Positions 43,179-52,524 of a DNA stretch of 64,000 nt are shown here, piece after piece. How positions within the stretch are numbered: the first letter of the stretch is position 1; each line of letters starts with the position of its first letter. A program made the position numbers and the translations under genes. The stretch is from positions 89,613-153,612 of the forward strand of contig SUXM01000003.1 of NCBI GenBank assembly GCA_015060925.1, in the 5' to 3' direction. The DNA comes from Parabacteroides distasonis. Lineage in GTDB: Bacteria; Bacteroidota; Bacteroidia; Bacteroidales; Tannerellaceae. The notes below the pieces were generated by a model that did no database searches, had not been told where the DNA came from, and saw only the letters and a program-made list of their open reading frames with translations.

Positions 43179-44479
43179 CTCTCTTTTAATTTATTTAGTA
43201 AGTATAAATAGAGTTTAGTGTGGAAATCTTTCGTTATCATTTTACAAAAAGAACTATTATGCCAAAGCAAAACCAACTCTCCTCCGGTTTGATGGGTTTT
43301 CTTTAATAAACCCAAGCAATAAGTTTGTGCTTCTTTATAACTTAATCCCATATAATGAGATTCATCCAATGTACAATCCATGATGGTTAGAGGATGTAGC
43401 AGGAGGGAGGATATATGTTTGTTTGTGGGGTTAATCCAATGGACGGGACGGCTGGTCCCTAATCGGAAACCGGCTATATCGGCATACCCCATGGTAAAAT
43501 CATCTGTAATTCCTGCTCTTTCCAACATCTCTAAGTCTTCCGGCTCTCTGGAAGAAAGAAAGTGATGACGATTGTATAAAAGGGAGACTCCGGATGCTTT
43601 CTCTAACATGTTTTTTTCTGAAAGGATAAGAGACGGAGTTTGTCCTGCACTATAACTGCTATGTAACCCAATAGTCACTTGTTCTTTTTTACATAAAGAA
43701 AATAACATTCGCATATCTTTGGATTGCAAGTTATAGACAGGTTTGTCTTGTTTTGTTTTTCCTCCTGCTTTGAAAAAACAGATGGTTTCACAACGATCCT
43801 TTCCTATTTGTTGTCTAAGTTCCCTATCTTGTTTAAACAATGTAGGAAAGGTGTAATAAGGATCCTTTTCTAATATACCCAAATACCATTTTAAAGCTTG
43901 TACTAAACCAGCTCCTTTAAATGTTTCGCGTACTACATTCCGTAGTGTGCGGCAATAAAAAGGGGCGTCTACATCATGAGTCAGCCATACTTTGCGAATC
44001 TGAGGTGTAGGTTCTTCTATTCCTTTTACTTGGGCTTGTCGGAGCCATTTACGAAGTAACTTCCCATATTCATCAACAATTGGTCGATGGATAAAACCAG
44101 CCTTGTAGGCAAGTGATTCTTTCCCTGGAAAACGTCCGTGTTGATCACGTAATTCTCTCTTTATGATCTCCTCATAACGGGTGATCAAAAAGTAGGTGCT
44201 GGCGATGATATCGGCATGTACCACCCAGGTACTTCCATGCCATTCTGTTTTAGAAGAACCAAACAGTAAAGGAACGTTTTCTATATCTTTTAAAGGAAGA
44301 TTGGGGAGTGAACGAGGTGTTCCATAAATCTCATCCTTAAAGAAGGAGGATGGAATAATAACAACCCGATAACGGGCAAATAGGTTGGAGTCATTGGTAT
44401 AACCTACCAACCTGCTAAACTCTCCTTTGGGATCTGTCCCGATAAGAAATTGTATGATGTATGAAATAATCTCTTTCAT
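43175..44479 (-). CDS. Polysaccharide deacetylase-like protein
   Basis: A 434-aa protein. KVWLTHDVDAPFYCRTL (about residues 162-178) is the first metal-binding motif of NodB-type deacetylases, and TIGLHSSYSAG fits the second. The N-terminal 150 residues belong to the associated DUF7033-like region. No signal peptide. It could deacetylate a lipid-linked sugar. Its ATG shares one base with the upstream stop codon. Confidence 0.8.
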   Translation of the reverse strand: MKEIISYIIQFLIGTDPKGEFSRLVGYTNDSNLFARYRVVIIPSSFFKDEIYGTPRSLPNLPLKDIENVPLLFGSSKTEWHGSTWVVHADIIASTYFLITRYEEIIKRELRDQHGRFPGKESLAYKAGFIHRPIVDEYGKLLRKWLRQAQVKGIEEPTPQIRKVWLTHDVDAPFYCRTLRNVVRETFKGAGLVQALKWYLGILEKDPYYTFPTLFKQDRELRQQIGKDRCETICFFKAGGKTKQDKPVYNLQSKDMRMLFSLCKKEQVTIGLHSSYSAGQTPSLILSEKNMLEKASGVSLLYNRHHFLSSREPEDLEMLERAGITDDFTMGYADIAGFRLGTSRPVHWINPTNKHISSLLLHPLTIMDCTLDESHYMGLSYKEAQTYCLGLLKKTHQTGGELVLLWHNSSFCKMITKDFHTKLYLYLLNKLKER

Positions 44480-45426
44480 TAAAAAAACTTACCTACTTTG
44501 ATTCTTATTCTATCCAATAAACTAAAATTCCCTTTGGTTATTGTAAAATAGGGAGTTTGGATGGCACCAAATTCCCGAAAAAAGCGTTCGACCCCTGGAA
44601 TCATGGATCCTTCAAAATCAAAGGTGTTGATAAAGGAGGCCACATGACGGATACATTCCCATAAGATTAAGCTGTGTGCACCAGAGTCTCTTAAAGCAGG
44701 GTTCCCTCCACCGGCTAAATACCAAGCGGTATCATTTTGCCAAACGATGAAAGCTGCTGCATGTAATTCCCCTTTTTCATCATAACCACCCCATATATCT
44801 CCTTGGTTTCGTTTTCGGCAAGCTTGTATCAATCGGGTAAGAACCTTTATGTCGGTCTTATTGGTTATTTGTTGCCGTTCAAAAGTTTGTGTTTGCACTC
44901 TTAAGAATGCTTCAATAGAAATACCTTTTTGAACAGTAATCCGATGTTTCTCTTTGGCTTTTATGATATTACGGCGGATATTTGTAGCCATATTATTCCA
45001 CAGCATCTCCTCTTGTTTGATGTTAAGAAGACGATATGTATAACGGGTGGTTTGTTTATAACCAGCCCAATAAAATGGAAGCCAATCGGTAACTGTATGG
45101 TGGAAATTTTGCAAGAAGACCGTACATGGAGGTAGTAGTTTAAGCAACTGTTTGGACAGAAATTGTCGTTTCCCTAAAGTTTTCGTGTATTTAGTATCCT
45201 CTGAGTCAGAAGCAAACCAAGGTCCCATCGTCTGGGTTAATGGCGGCATGGAAATAATACCCCGACAAGGAATATAAAGAGGTAAGGCAGCTTTTATACA
45301 ACCTTTTTCTTTAATTAAAAGAACTTCCCATTTTTCTTTGCCACAGACAATGTCTAACCACCAATCTTGGGAAAAGATGGGTATACTGTTTTCAGTTTTA
45401 CAAAGTTGATGGTATTGCTCTTTCAT
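44479..45426 (-). CDS. GNAT/FemAB-type acetyltransferase-like protein
   Basis: A 315-aa protein. IPIFSQDWWLDIVCG, RRNIIKAKEKHRI and FDFEGSMIPGVERFFREFGA match the FemAB/BioF2-like acyltransferase family found in glycan clusters. The ATG at 45426 matches the family's usual start; an upstream in-frame TTG at 45501 is less likely. It follows recA by 82 bp in the same direction. Confidence 0.8.
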   Translation of the reverse strand: MKEQYHQLCKTENSIPIFSQDWWLDIVCGKEKWEVLLIKEKGCIKAALPLYIPCRGIISMPPLTQTMGPWFASDSEDTKYTKTLGKRQFLSKQLLKLLPPCTVFLQNFHHTVTDWLPFYWAGYKQTTRYTYRLLNIKQEEMLWNNMATNIRRNIIKAKEKHRITVQKGISIEAFLRVQTQTFERQQITNKTDIKVLTRLIQACRKRNQGDIWGGYDEKGELHAAAFIVWQNDTAWYLAGGGNPALRDSGAHSLILWECIRHVASFINTFDFEGSMIPGVERFFREFGAIQTPYFTITKGNFSLLDRIRIKVGKFF

Positions 45427-45508
45427 GGATAAAAATAACCAGTGGCAATTGGCAGATAAAAAGTTGATACATTTTACATCCTTTTTTCTGTCAATTGCCA
45501 AGAAGTAT

Positions 45509-46555
45509 TTATTGTGTTTTTAATGCTTCAAATATCAAGTTAGACAACTCTTCCGCCAATTCCGGATTGTCTGCAATACATTGTTTGGCAGCATCACGTC
45601 CCTGGCCTAATTTGGAGTCATTATAACTGAACCACGAACCGCTCTTTTTGATGATGTTCAGATCAACCCCCAAATCTACGATCTCGCCAACTTGGGAGAT
45701 ACCTTCGCCAAACATGATATCGAACTCTGCTTTGCGGAAAGGAGGAGCCACTTTGTTTTTAACGACCTTTACACGTACTTGGTTCCCTTTTATTTCATCT
45801 CCATCTTTCAATTGGCCGATACGGCGTATGTCTAAACGAACGGAAGCATAGAATTTCAGCGCGTTACCTCCGGTTGTTGTTTCCGGATTTCCGAACATTA
45901 CACCGATTTTATCACGTAATTGGTTGATAAAAATGCAAGTGGTATTGGTCTTGTTGATCGCCGCAGTTAATTTGCGCAACGCTTGAGACATCAAGCGAGC
46001 CTGTAATCCCATTTTACTGTCGCCCATCTCTCCTTCAATTTCAGCTTTAGGTGTCAAGGCTGCTACTGAGTCTATAACAATGATGTCCACAGCTGACGAA
46101 CGGATTAATTGTTCGGCGATTTCCAATGCCTGTTCACCGTTATCCGGTTGTGAAATCCAGAGGTTTTCCACATCTACGCCTAACTTTTCGGCATAAAAAC
46201 GATCAAAGGCATGTTCTGCATCAATGAATGCAGCGATACCTCCCTCTTTTTGTGCTTCAGCGATTGCATGGATAGCCAATGTTGTTTTACCGGAAGATTC
46301 GGGTCCATAGATTTCAATCACACGACCTTTGGGGTAACCACCGACTCCCAAAGCTGCGTTTAAAGCAATGGATCCGGTTGGGATTACTTCAATGTTCTCG
46401 ATGTTTTCGTCTCCGAGTTTCATGATTGAACCTTTACCGTAGTTCTTTTCGATTTTGTCCATCGCAGCACGAAGTGCTTTCAACTTGTCTGCATTTACAG
46501 CCGGTTTTCCTGCTGTAGGCTGTTTGCCTTCTTCAAATAAATCTTCTTTTGCCAT
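45509..46555 (-). CDS. recA: Recombinase RecA
   Basis: A 348-aa protein with Walker [38 protein letters not shown] and [22 protein letters not shown]. It forms filaments on single-stranded DNA for recombination and the SOS response. It is 11 bp downstream of bcp, with no terminator seen before the glycan genes that follow. Confidence 0.99.
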   Translation of the reverse strand: MAKEDLFEEGKQPTAGKPAVNADKLKALRAAMDKIEKNYGKGSIMKLGDENIENIEVIPTGSIALNAALGVGGYPKGRVIEIYGPESSGKTTLAIHAIAEAQKEGGIAAFIDAEHAFDRFYAEKLGVDVENLWISQPDNGEQALEIAEQLIRSSAVDIIVIDSVAALTPKAEIEGEMGDSKMGLQARLMSQALRKLTAAINKTNTTCIFINQLRDKIGVMFGNPETTTGGNALKFYASVRLDIRRIGQLKDGDEIKGNQVRVKVVKNKVAPPFRKAEFDIMFGEGISQVGEIVDLGVDLNIIKKSGSWFSYNDSKLGQGRDAAKQCIADNPELAEELSNLIFEALKTQ

Positions 46556-46566
46556 TTCTTAAGTTT

Positions 46567-47025
46567 TTATAGATTAAGGATTTGATTTGCATGATCTTTT
46601 GTCTTAACCTCTTTCGGCCCGATAATATGGGTTACGATACCCTCTTCATTGATGATAAAGGTTGTACGGAGTGTCCCCATATAGGTTCGTCCACACATTT
46701 TCTTTTCAGCCCATACTCCAAACTGCTGTTGCAAGGTTGTTTCCGTATCTGCAATAAGATTGAACGGAAGGGATTGCTTGGTGATAAATCCTTGATGTGA
46801 TTTAGCGCTGTCTTTGCTAACCCCAATGACTTCGTAACCGGCGGCCTGTAAATCGGTATATCCATCTCTTAGGCTGCATGCTTCAGCTGTACAGCCACTT
46901 GTATTGTCTTTCGGATAAAAATAAAGTGCTAACTTTTTCCCTTGAAAATCACTTAACTTTATCTCTTTACCATTTTGGTCAAAGCCCAATACTTCCGGGG
47001 CTTTGTCTCCTATTTGTATTGCCAT
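46567..47025 (-). CDS. bcp: Thioredoxin-dependent peroxiredoxin, Bcp type
   Basis: A 152-aa protein. KLALYFYPKDNTSGCTAEACSLRDG carries the peroxidatic Cys (SGC) and the resolving Cys five residues on (EAC), the arrangement of the Bcp/PrxQ class. It reduces hydroperoxides in the cytoplasm. First gene of a leftward cluster with recA. Confidence 0.95.
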   Translation of the reverse strand: MAIQIGDKAPEVLGFDQNGKEIKLSDFQGKKLALYFYPKDNTSGCTAEACSLRDGYTDLQAAGYEVIGVSKDSAKSHQGFITKQSLPFNLIADTETTLQQQFGVWAEKKMCGRTYMGTLRTTFIINEEGIVTHIIGPKEVKTKDHANQILNL

Positions 47026-47117
47026 AGTCTTTATTACTTATTACGGCAAATATACAAGGATTCTTTGAATAATTTAAATCGCTTAAGAAATAATAAAGAT
47101 TTTGTTTCGGATTGGTA

Positions 47118-47183
47118 AAAGTTTCTTCCTATGAAACTCGAAGTTTCTGGCGTGAAACCAAAAGTTTCATAGGGAGAAACTTT
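47118..47183. repeat. Alternating AGTTTC/GAAACT palindromic element
   Basis: Six copies of AGTTTC or its complement alternate every 9-13 bp. The outer arms of 21 bp (47118-47138 and 47163-47183) pair with a single G-T wobble, and an inner palindrome GAAACTCGAAGTTTC lies within the left half. It sits between the HdeD-like and bcp genes, both leftward, and could end transcription of the former. Confidence 0.65.
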
Positions 47184-47207
47184 AAAATTGATGCCTGCCT
47201 TTTTTCT

Positions 47208-47801
47208 TTATTCCGCTGTCTCTTCTGAGATTTTTTTGGAATGACATTTATGTAATCTCTTCAGTTCGAGAGAAAACATAATGCGGAAGATACCGATGAT
47301 TAATAGGGTATAAGCTATTAAGTAGATGATGGAGATTGCTCCTATGCCCGGTTGCCAAATGATGCCGATGCTACAGAGTATGGCTAAGATGCCGAAGGCC
47401 ATGTACCACCCCCAGTTATGAGTTCCATACCGCTTTAAGTCCATGGCATATCCGGTAGCTGTAAACCCCCTGAACATCAACCAAAATGCGATGATGAATG
47501 GGAGAATCATCATGCTTAAGCCGATATTGGCCATTAGATAAAGCCCTAAAAGCAGGTCAATGATGCCTCCTGCCAGATACCATCCCCAGCTGGATATGTT
47601 TTTTCGGTTGGATATGGCAAAGATCGTTTCCAATATTCCGCTGGCAAACATTGCAATGCTGAATAAGACACTTAAAGCAATGTAACTTGTGAGAGGTGTA
47701 AACATCAATCCTATGGCAATAAGGATGTACAATAATCCTAATAGAAGGGAAACCCACCAATGTTTCACTTTGAAATGTAGAAAGTTGTCAATCGTATTCA
47801 T
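47208..47801 (-). CDS. HdeD/DUF308 family membrane protein
   Basis: A 197-aa protein with six hydrophobic segments and the internal GWYLAGGIIDLLLGLYL and MFRGFTATGYA pattern of HdeD-like proteins, which in E. coli are linked to acid resistance. The ATG at 47801 is preferred to a TTG two codons earlier. Monocistronic. Confidence 0.85.
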   Translation of the reverse strand: MNTIDNFLHFKVKHWWVSLLLGLLYILIAIGLMFTPLTSYIALSVLFSIAMFASGILETIFAISNRKNISSWGWYLAGGIIDLLLGLYLMANIGLSMMILPFIIAFWLMFRGFTATGYAMDLKRYGTHNWGWYMAFGILAILCSIGIIWQPGIGAISIIYLIAYTLLIIGIFRIMFSLELKRLHKCHSKKISEETAE

Positions 47802-47889
47802 AATCAATTAATTTTTAAAGATTGCTAACTTTGTAACAAGCCTTGGTGAATAAAAGTTTGGTCGCTGTAAGAATGTAGATTATTTTTAA

Positions 47890-47897
47890 TATATTTG
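47890..47897 (+). promoter_or_regulatory. -7 box of the rfbA-fcl-gmd operon
   Basis: TATATTTG fits TAnnTTTG and is 47 bp before rfbA. A second box, TAACTTTG, is at 47826-47833. Confidence 0.5.
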
Positions 47898-47944
47898 CAT
47901 CTTATTATTATAATTATGTATATTCGCTTAATAAGATAACATTT

Positions 47945-48829
47945 ATGAAAGGAATTGTTTTAGCCGGTGGTTCAGGTACTCGTTTGTATCCAATCACCAA
48001 AGGAGTTTCCAAGCAATTGCTACCGATTTATGATAAGCCGATGATCTATTATCCAATATCTGTTTTGATGTTGGCAGGTATTCGTGAAATATTGATTATT
48101 TCGACTCCTCAGGATCTTCCCGGGTTCCGCAGATTGTTAGGAGATGGTTCGGATTATGGGGTTCGTTTTGAATATGCCGAACAGCCTTCGCCTGATGGGT
48201 TGGCACAAGCTTTTTTAATTGGAGAGGATTTTATAGGAAATGATTCTGCCTGTTTGGTGTTAGGAGATAATATTTTTTATGGACAGAGCTTTTCGGCTAT
48301 GCTGAGGGAAGCTGTGGCGAATGCAGAAAAAGAAGGGAAGGCAACGGTCTTTGGTTATTATGTCAATGATCCGGAACGGTATGGCGTGGCTGAATTTGAT
48401 CAAGAGGGGAATGTCTTAAGTATTGAAGAAAAACCAGTGGAGCCAAAGTCCAATTATGCAGTTGTAGGGCTTTATTTTTATCCGAATAAGGTGGTTGATG
48501 TCGCTAAACAGATTAAACCTTCGGCCCGTGGGGAATTAGAGATTACGACTATTAATCAAGAATTTTTAAAGGATGGAGAGTTGAAAGTGAAATTATTAGG
48601 GCGTGGTTTTGCCTGGTTGGACACCGGTACGCATGACTCTTTGTCTGAAGCTTCTACTTTTGTGGAGGTTATTGAAAAGCGACAGGGATTAAAAATCGCT
48701 TGTCTAGAAGAGATTGCTTATCGCCGTGGTTGGATTGATGATGCGCGTTTAGAACAGGTGGCAGCTCCTATGGTTAAAAATCAGTACGGCCAGTATTTGC
48801 TGAATTTGATTAAGAAGAATCATGGATAA
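47945..48829 (+). CDS. rfbA: Glucose-1-phosphate thymidylyltransferase
   Basis: A 294-aa protein. [35 protein letters not shown] is the standard RmlA start, with VLGDNIFYG and [15 protein letters not shown] later. It makes dTDP-glucose. The other rhamnose genes (rfbBCD) are not next to it. It overlaps fcl by 8 bp. Confidence 0.96.
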   Translation: MKGIVLAGGSGTRLYPITKGVSKQLLPIYDKPMIYYPISVLMLAGIREILIISTPQDLPGFRRLLGDGSDYGVRFEYAEQPSPDGLAQAFLIGEDFIGNDSACLVLGDNIFYGQSFSAMLREAVANAEKEGKATVFGYYVNDPERYGVAEFDQEGNVLSIEEKPVEPKSNYAVVGLYFYPNKVVDVAKQIKPSARGELEITTINQEFLKDGELKVKLLGRGFAWLDTGTHDSLSEASTFVEVIEKRQGLKIACLEEIAYRRGWIDDARLEQVAAPMVKNQYGQYLLNLIKKNHG

Positions 48830-49895
48830 GAGTAGTAAGATATTTGTGGCAGGACATCGTGGATTGGTCGGGTCTGCGATTTTGAAGAATTTGCAACAAC
48901 GGGGGTATACCCACTTTGTTTTGCGTACACATGCAGAATTGGATTTGACTGATCAATTGGCTGTAAATGAGTTTTTTGCAAAAGAAAAGCCGGAATATGT
49001 GTTTTTAGCTGCAGCTCATGTTGGTGGAATTATGGCAAACAGTCGTTACCGGGCTGATTTTATTTATCAGAATTTGATGATTCAGAACAATGTCATTCAT
49101 GCATCTTATATAAACAAGGTAAAAAAGTTGCTGTTTTTAGGTAGTACTTGTATTTATCCGGGACAGGCTCCACAACCGATGCCGGAAGATTGTTTGTTGA
49201 CTTCACCACTTGAATATACGAATGAACCTTATGCAATAGCCAAGATTGCCGGTATCAAAATGTGTGAAAGTTATAACTTGCAATATGGGACTAATTATAT
49301 AGCGGTCATGCCTACAAATTTGTATGGGCCTAATGATAATTTCCATTTGGAAACCTCTCATGTGTTACCGGCTATGATTCGAAAGATTCATTTGGGAAAG
49401 TGTTTGTCGGATGGGAATTGGGAGCTTGTGCGGAAAGATTTAGAAATACGCCCGGTAGAAAATGTAACAGGTACAGCTTCTCAAGAACAGATTTTGGCTG
49501 TTTTAGCTAAGTATGGCATATTCCCCGGAAGGGTTGAACTTTGGGGGACGGGAACACCGTTGCGTGAATTTCTTTGGAGTGAAGAGATGGCAGATGCATC
49601 TGTCTATGTAATGGAAAAAGTGAACTTTACAGATGTATGCCCGAAAATAGGCGATGTTCGGAATACACATATTAATATAGGTACAGGAAAAGAATTGTCT
49701 ATTCGTGAAGTCGCTTTCTTGATTAAAGAAAAGGTGGGCTTTGCCGGGGAAATAGTTTTTGATGCTTCAAAACCGGATGGTACAATGCGTAAGTTAACAG
49801 ATGTATCCAAGTTGCACGATTTGGGTTGGAAGCATACAATCGAAATAGAAGAAGGGGTGGAACGCCTCTATCAATGGTATTTACAAAATTTATAA
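48822..49895 (+). CDS. fcl: GDP-L-fucose synthase
   Basis: A 357-aa SDR enzyme. [13 protein letters not shown] is the nucleotide-binding motif and YAIAKIAG the Y-x3-K catalytic pair. An insert near residue 205-225 ([18 protein letters not shown]) is typical of Bacteroidetes Fcl. It turns GDP-4-keto-6-deoxymannose into GDP-fucose. Confidence 0.95.
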   Translation: MDKSSKIFVAGHRGLVGSAILKNLQQRGYTHFVLRTHAELDLTDQLAVNEFFAKEKPEYVFLAAAHVGGIMANSRYRADFIYQNLMIQNNVIHASYINKVKKLLFLGSTCIYPGQAPQPMPEDCLLTSPLEYTNEPYAIAKIAGIKMCESYNLQYGTNYIAVMPTNLYGPNDNFHLETSHVLPAMIRKIHLGKCLSDGNWELVRKDLEIRPVENVTGTASQEQILAVLAKYGIFPGRVELWGTGTPLREFLWSEEMADASVYVMEKVNFTDVCPKIGDVRNTHINIGTGKELSIREVAFLIKEKVGFAGEIVFDASKPDGTMRKLTDVSKLHDLGWKHTIEIEEGVERLYQWYLQNL

Positions 49896-49897
49896 AG

Positions 49898-51049
49898 ATG
49901 GGAAAAGTTGCATTAATAACAGGTATAACCGGGCAAGATGGAGCTTATTTAGCTGAATATTTGATAAAGAAAGGATATACGGTGCATGGACTTAAGCGCC
50001 GGTCTTCTTTGTTTAACACAGAACGTATTGATCATTTGTATCAAGATCCACACGTGGAAAATCGGAATTTGATTCTGCATTATGGGGATTTGACAGACAG
50101 TTTGAATCTGACCCGTATCATTGGGGAAACACAGCCGGATGAAATTTATAATTTGGCAGCGATGAGTCATGTGAAGGTGAGTTTTGATACTCCGGAATAT
50201 ACGGCTAATGCGGATGGTATAGGGGTGTTGCGTATTTTAGAAGCAGTTCGATTATTGAATTTGATTCCTAAAACACGTATTTACCAGGCTTCAACATCTG
50301 AATTGTATGGTCTGGTACAGGAAGTCCCTCAAAAAGAAACGACACCTTTTTATCCTCGGAGTCCGTATGCGGTGGCTAAATTGTATGGTTATTGGATTAC
50401 GGTTAATTATCGTGAAGCTTATAAAATGCATGCCTCAAATGGAATTTTATTTAACCATGAGTCGCCGTTGAGGGGGGAAACATTTGTAACCCGTAAAGTG
50501 ACCCGTGCTGTTTCCCGTATAGCACTGGGTATGCAAGATAAGGTTTATATGGGAAATCTTTCTGCTAAGCGAGATTGGGGGCATGCAAAAGATTATGTAC
50601 GTGCCATGCATGCGATCCTTCAACAGGATGAACCTTCTGATTATGTGATTGCAACAGGTGTTACGACCACTATTCGTGATTTTTTGAAAATGGCATTTGC
50701 TGAGATTGGTTTGGAGATTCTTTTTAAAGGAGAAAATGTTAATGAGGTGGCTCTTTTAAACACCATCGATGAGAAAGTGTTTATTGAAAAAGTGGGTGAA
50801 GTGTATTTGGAGCAGTTGAGGAAACGGATAGGAGAAGAGGTGGTAGGAGTGGATCCTCAATATTTCCGTCCGACAGAGGTGGATTTGTTGATAGGTGATG
50901 CAACTAAGGCTAAAACTCGTTTAGGGTGGGAACCAAAATATGATTTGCCGGCATTGGTGAAAGATATGATGCAGAGTGACATTAAGTTAATGAAAAAGGA
51001 ATCCTATTTGCGAGATGGAGGTTATGAAATATTGAATTATTTTGAATGA
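49898..51049 (+). CDS. gmd: GDP-mannose 4,6-dehydratase
   Basis: A 383-aa SDR enzyme. [19 protein letters not shown] at the N-terminus, [20 protein letters not shown] and [15 protein letters not shown] are Gmd motifs. The ATG at 49898 directly follows the fcl stop and starts the GKVALITG motif; a start inside fcl would be out of keeping with the family. It feeds Fcl. Confidence 0.97.
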   Translation: MGKVALITGITGQDGAYLAEYLIKKGYTVHGLKRRSSLFNTERIDHLYQDPHVENRNLILHYGDLTDSLNLTRIIGETQPDEIYNLAAMSHVKVSFDTPEYTANADGIGVLRILEAVRLLNLIPKTRIYQASTSELYGLVQEVPQKETTPFYPRSPYAVAKLYGYWITVNYREAYKMHASNGILFNHESPLRGETFVTRKVTRAVSRIALGMQDKVYMGNLSAKRDWGHAKDYVRAMHAILQQDEPSDYVIATGVTTTIRDFLKMAFAEIGLEILFKGENVNEVALLNTIDEKVFIEKVGEVYLEQLRKRIGEEVVGVDPQYFRPTEVDLLIGDATKAKTRLGWEPKYDLPALVKDMMQSDIKLMKKESYLRDGGYEILNYFE

Positions 51050-51071
51050 TATAGAACTTTTATTGTTTTTA

Positions 51072-51103
51072 TTTGTTTAAATAAGAAATAAGTGTTAAAT
51101 TTG
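51072..51103 (+). promoter_or_regulatory. Promoter of the OmpA-family gene
   Basis: TTTG (51072-51075), 20 bp and TAAATTTG (51096-51103) match the Bacteroidetes consensus very well. Confidence 0.75.
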
Positions 51104-51144
51104 CAAATAGTATATCTATATTAGAATTTGATTGTTTAATTAAA

Positions 51145-52302
51145 ATGTTGATGAATATGAAAACTAAAGTTTTACTTTTGGCATTGTTGTCAGGCTTTAT
51201 TTTCTCTGTATCTGCGCAGGAATTTAAACCTCAAGTAGGATTCAGTAATGAACCTGGGTATAAAACTAATTTCAAAAAGAATAAAGCAGGTGATAACTGG
51301 TTTATTTCTATTGCCGGTGGTGCAAGTGTTTTGTTTGGAGATCAAAATAGTGAAGCTGATTTTAAGAATCGTTTAAATTTTGCTCCTCAATTCTCTTTCG
51401 GTAAATGGTTTAATCCTTATTTGGCGATGCGTGTGCAGTTGAATGGCGGTGTATTGCATGGTTTTGTAGGTGATAATGCACAGATTATGCAGCACAATAA
51501 ATATATGGCAGGTCATGTTGATTTGTTGTGGGATGTGACTAACTTCTGGGGACGTTACAATGAAAAAAGAGTTTTCCGTTTGATTCCTTGGGTTGGTCTT
51601 GGTTATGCACAGCGTTTCAAAACAACAGAATCTGCAGAATATGCACGTACTGAATCTCCTACCATTAATTTTGGTATCTTAACTGCTTTCCGTTTGAGCA
51701 AGCGTGTTGATTTGAATGTGGAAATTCAAGGATCTTTGTTGAATGAACAATTTAACCGTGTTTCAATGGCCCACTTAACTGATGGTATTGGTCAGTTATC
51801 TGCAGGTTTGACATTCAAATTGGGTAAAACAGACTTTGAAGTATTGGAACCGATGGATTATGCATTGTTAAATGATTTGAATGGTCAGATTAACAAATTG
51901 CGTGCAGAAAACGATGAGTTGAGCAAACGCCCGAAATCTTGTCCTGAATGCAAGGAAGTTGTTAATACAATTGTGACTAATACTATTGATAATGTAGTAT
52001 ATTTCCGTTTGAATAGCTCTAAGATTGACAAGAATCAGCAGATCAATATTTATAATACTGCTGAATTTATGAAACAGAACAATACTCCGATCAAGGTGAT
52101 TGGTTTTGCTGACAAGAAAACAGGTAAAGCTGATTACAATATGCAGCTTTCAGAAAAACGTGCAAGAGCCGTTGCGAAAGAGTTGATTGAAAAATATGGT
52201 ATCTCTTCAGATCAGATTACAATTGAATGGAGAGGTTGTGAAGAACAGCCATATAGTGAAAACAACTGGAACCGTGTTGTGATCATGTCTGCTAACAAAT
52301 AA
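51145..52302 (+). CDS. OmpA-family outer-membrane protein
   Basis: A 385-aa protein (or 381 from the ATG at 51157). A signal peptide ends in SVSAQE. Residues 40-240 are beta-rich (membrane barrel). A short coiled coil and CPEC precede the OmpA domain, with VYFRLNSSKIDKNQ and NMQLSEKRARAVAKELIEKYGI, for peptidoglycan binding. It resembles the abundant Omp40/41 type of Porphyromonas. Strong promoter and terminator point to high expression. Confidence 0.93.
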   Translation: MLMNMKTKVLLLALLSGFIFSVSAQEFKPQVGFSNEPGYKTNFKKNKAGDNWFISIAGGASVLFGDQNSEADFKNRLNFAPQFSFGKWFNPYLAMRVQLNGGVLHGFVGDNAQIMQHNKYMAGHVDLLWDVTNFWGRYNEKRVFRLIPWVGLGYAQRFKTTESAEYARTESPTINFGILTAFRLSKRVDLNVEIQGSLLNEQFNRVSMAHLTDGIGQLSAGLTFKLGKTDFEVLEPMDYALLNDLNGQINKLRAENDELSKRPKSCPECKEVVNTIVTNTIDNVVYFRLNSSKIDKNQQINIYNTAEFMKQNNTPIKVIGFADKKTGKADYNMQLSEKRARAVAKELIEKYGISSDQITIEWRGCEEQPYSENNWNRVVIMSANK

Positions 52303-52321
52303 TATTATTTGAATTTGGACA

Positions 52322-52351
52322 AAAAGCTGTACTATTTTTAGTGCAGCTTTT
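52322..52351 (+). terminator. Terminator of the OmpA-family gene
   Basis: AAAAGCTGTACT (52322-52333) pairs with AGTGCAGCTTTT (52340-52351) with one G-T pair and a 6-nt loop. A run of T follows. Confidence 0.88.
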
Positions 52352-52462
52352 TTTTGCTCGGAAAAATAGGTCTAAGTTGAAAATTTATCTATAAAATGTC
52401 TTTATAAGGATAAGTGAATGTATTTTATTACAAGACTTTATATGTCAGAGAAAATATTTTTT

Positions 52463-52470
52463 TAACTTTG
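52463..52470 (+). promoter_or_regulatory. -7 box of the GH28-like gene trio
   Basis: TAACTTTG fits TAnnTTTG and is 54 bp before the first gene. Confidence 0.55.
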
Positions 52471-52524
52471 CAAACAAAGTTTACGATAACAAAGTGAACA
52501 AATAATAATTATAAATATCTCAGT

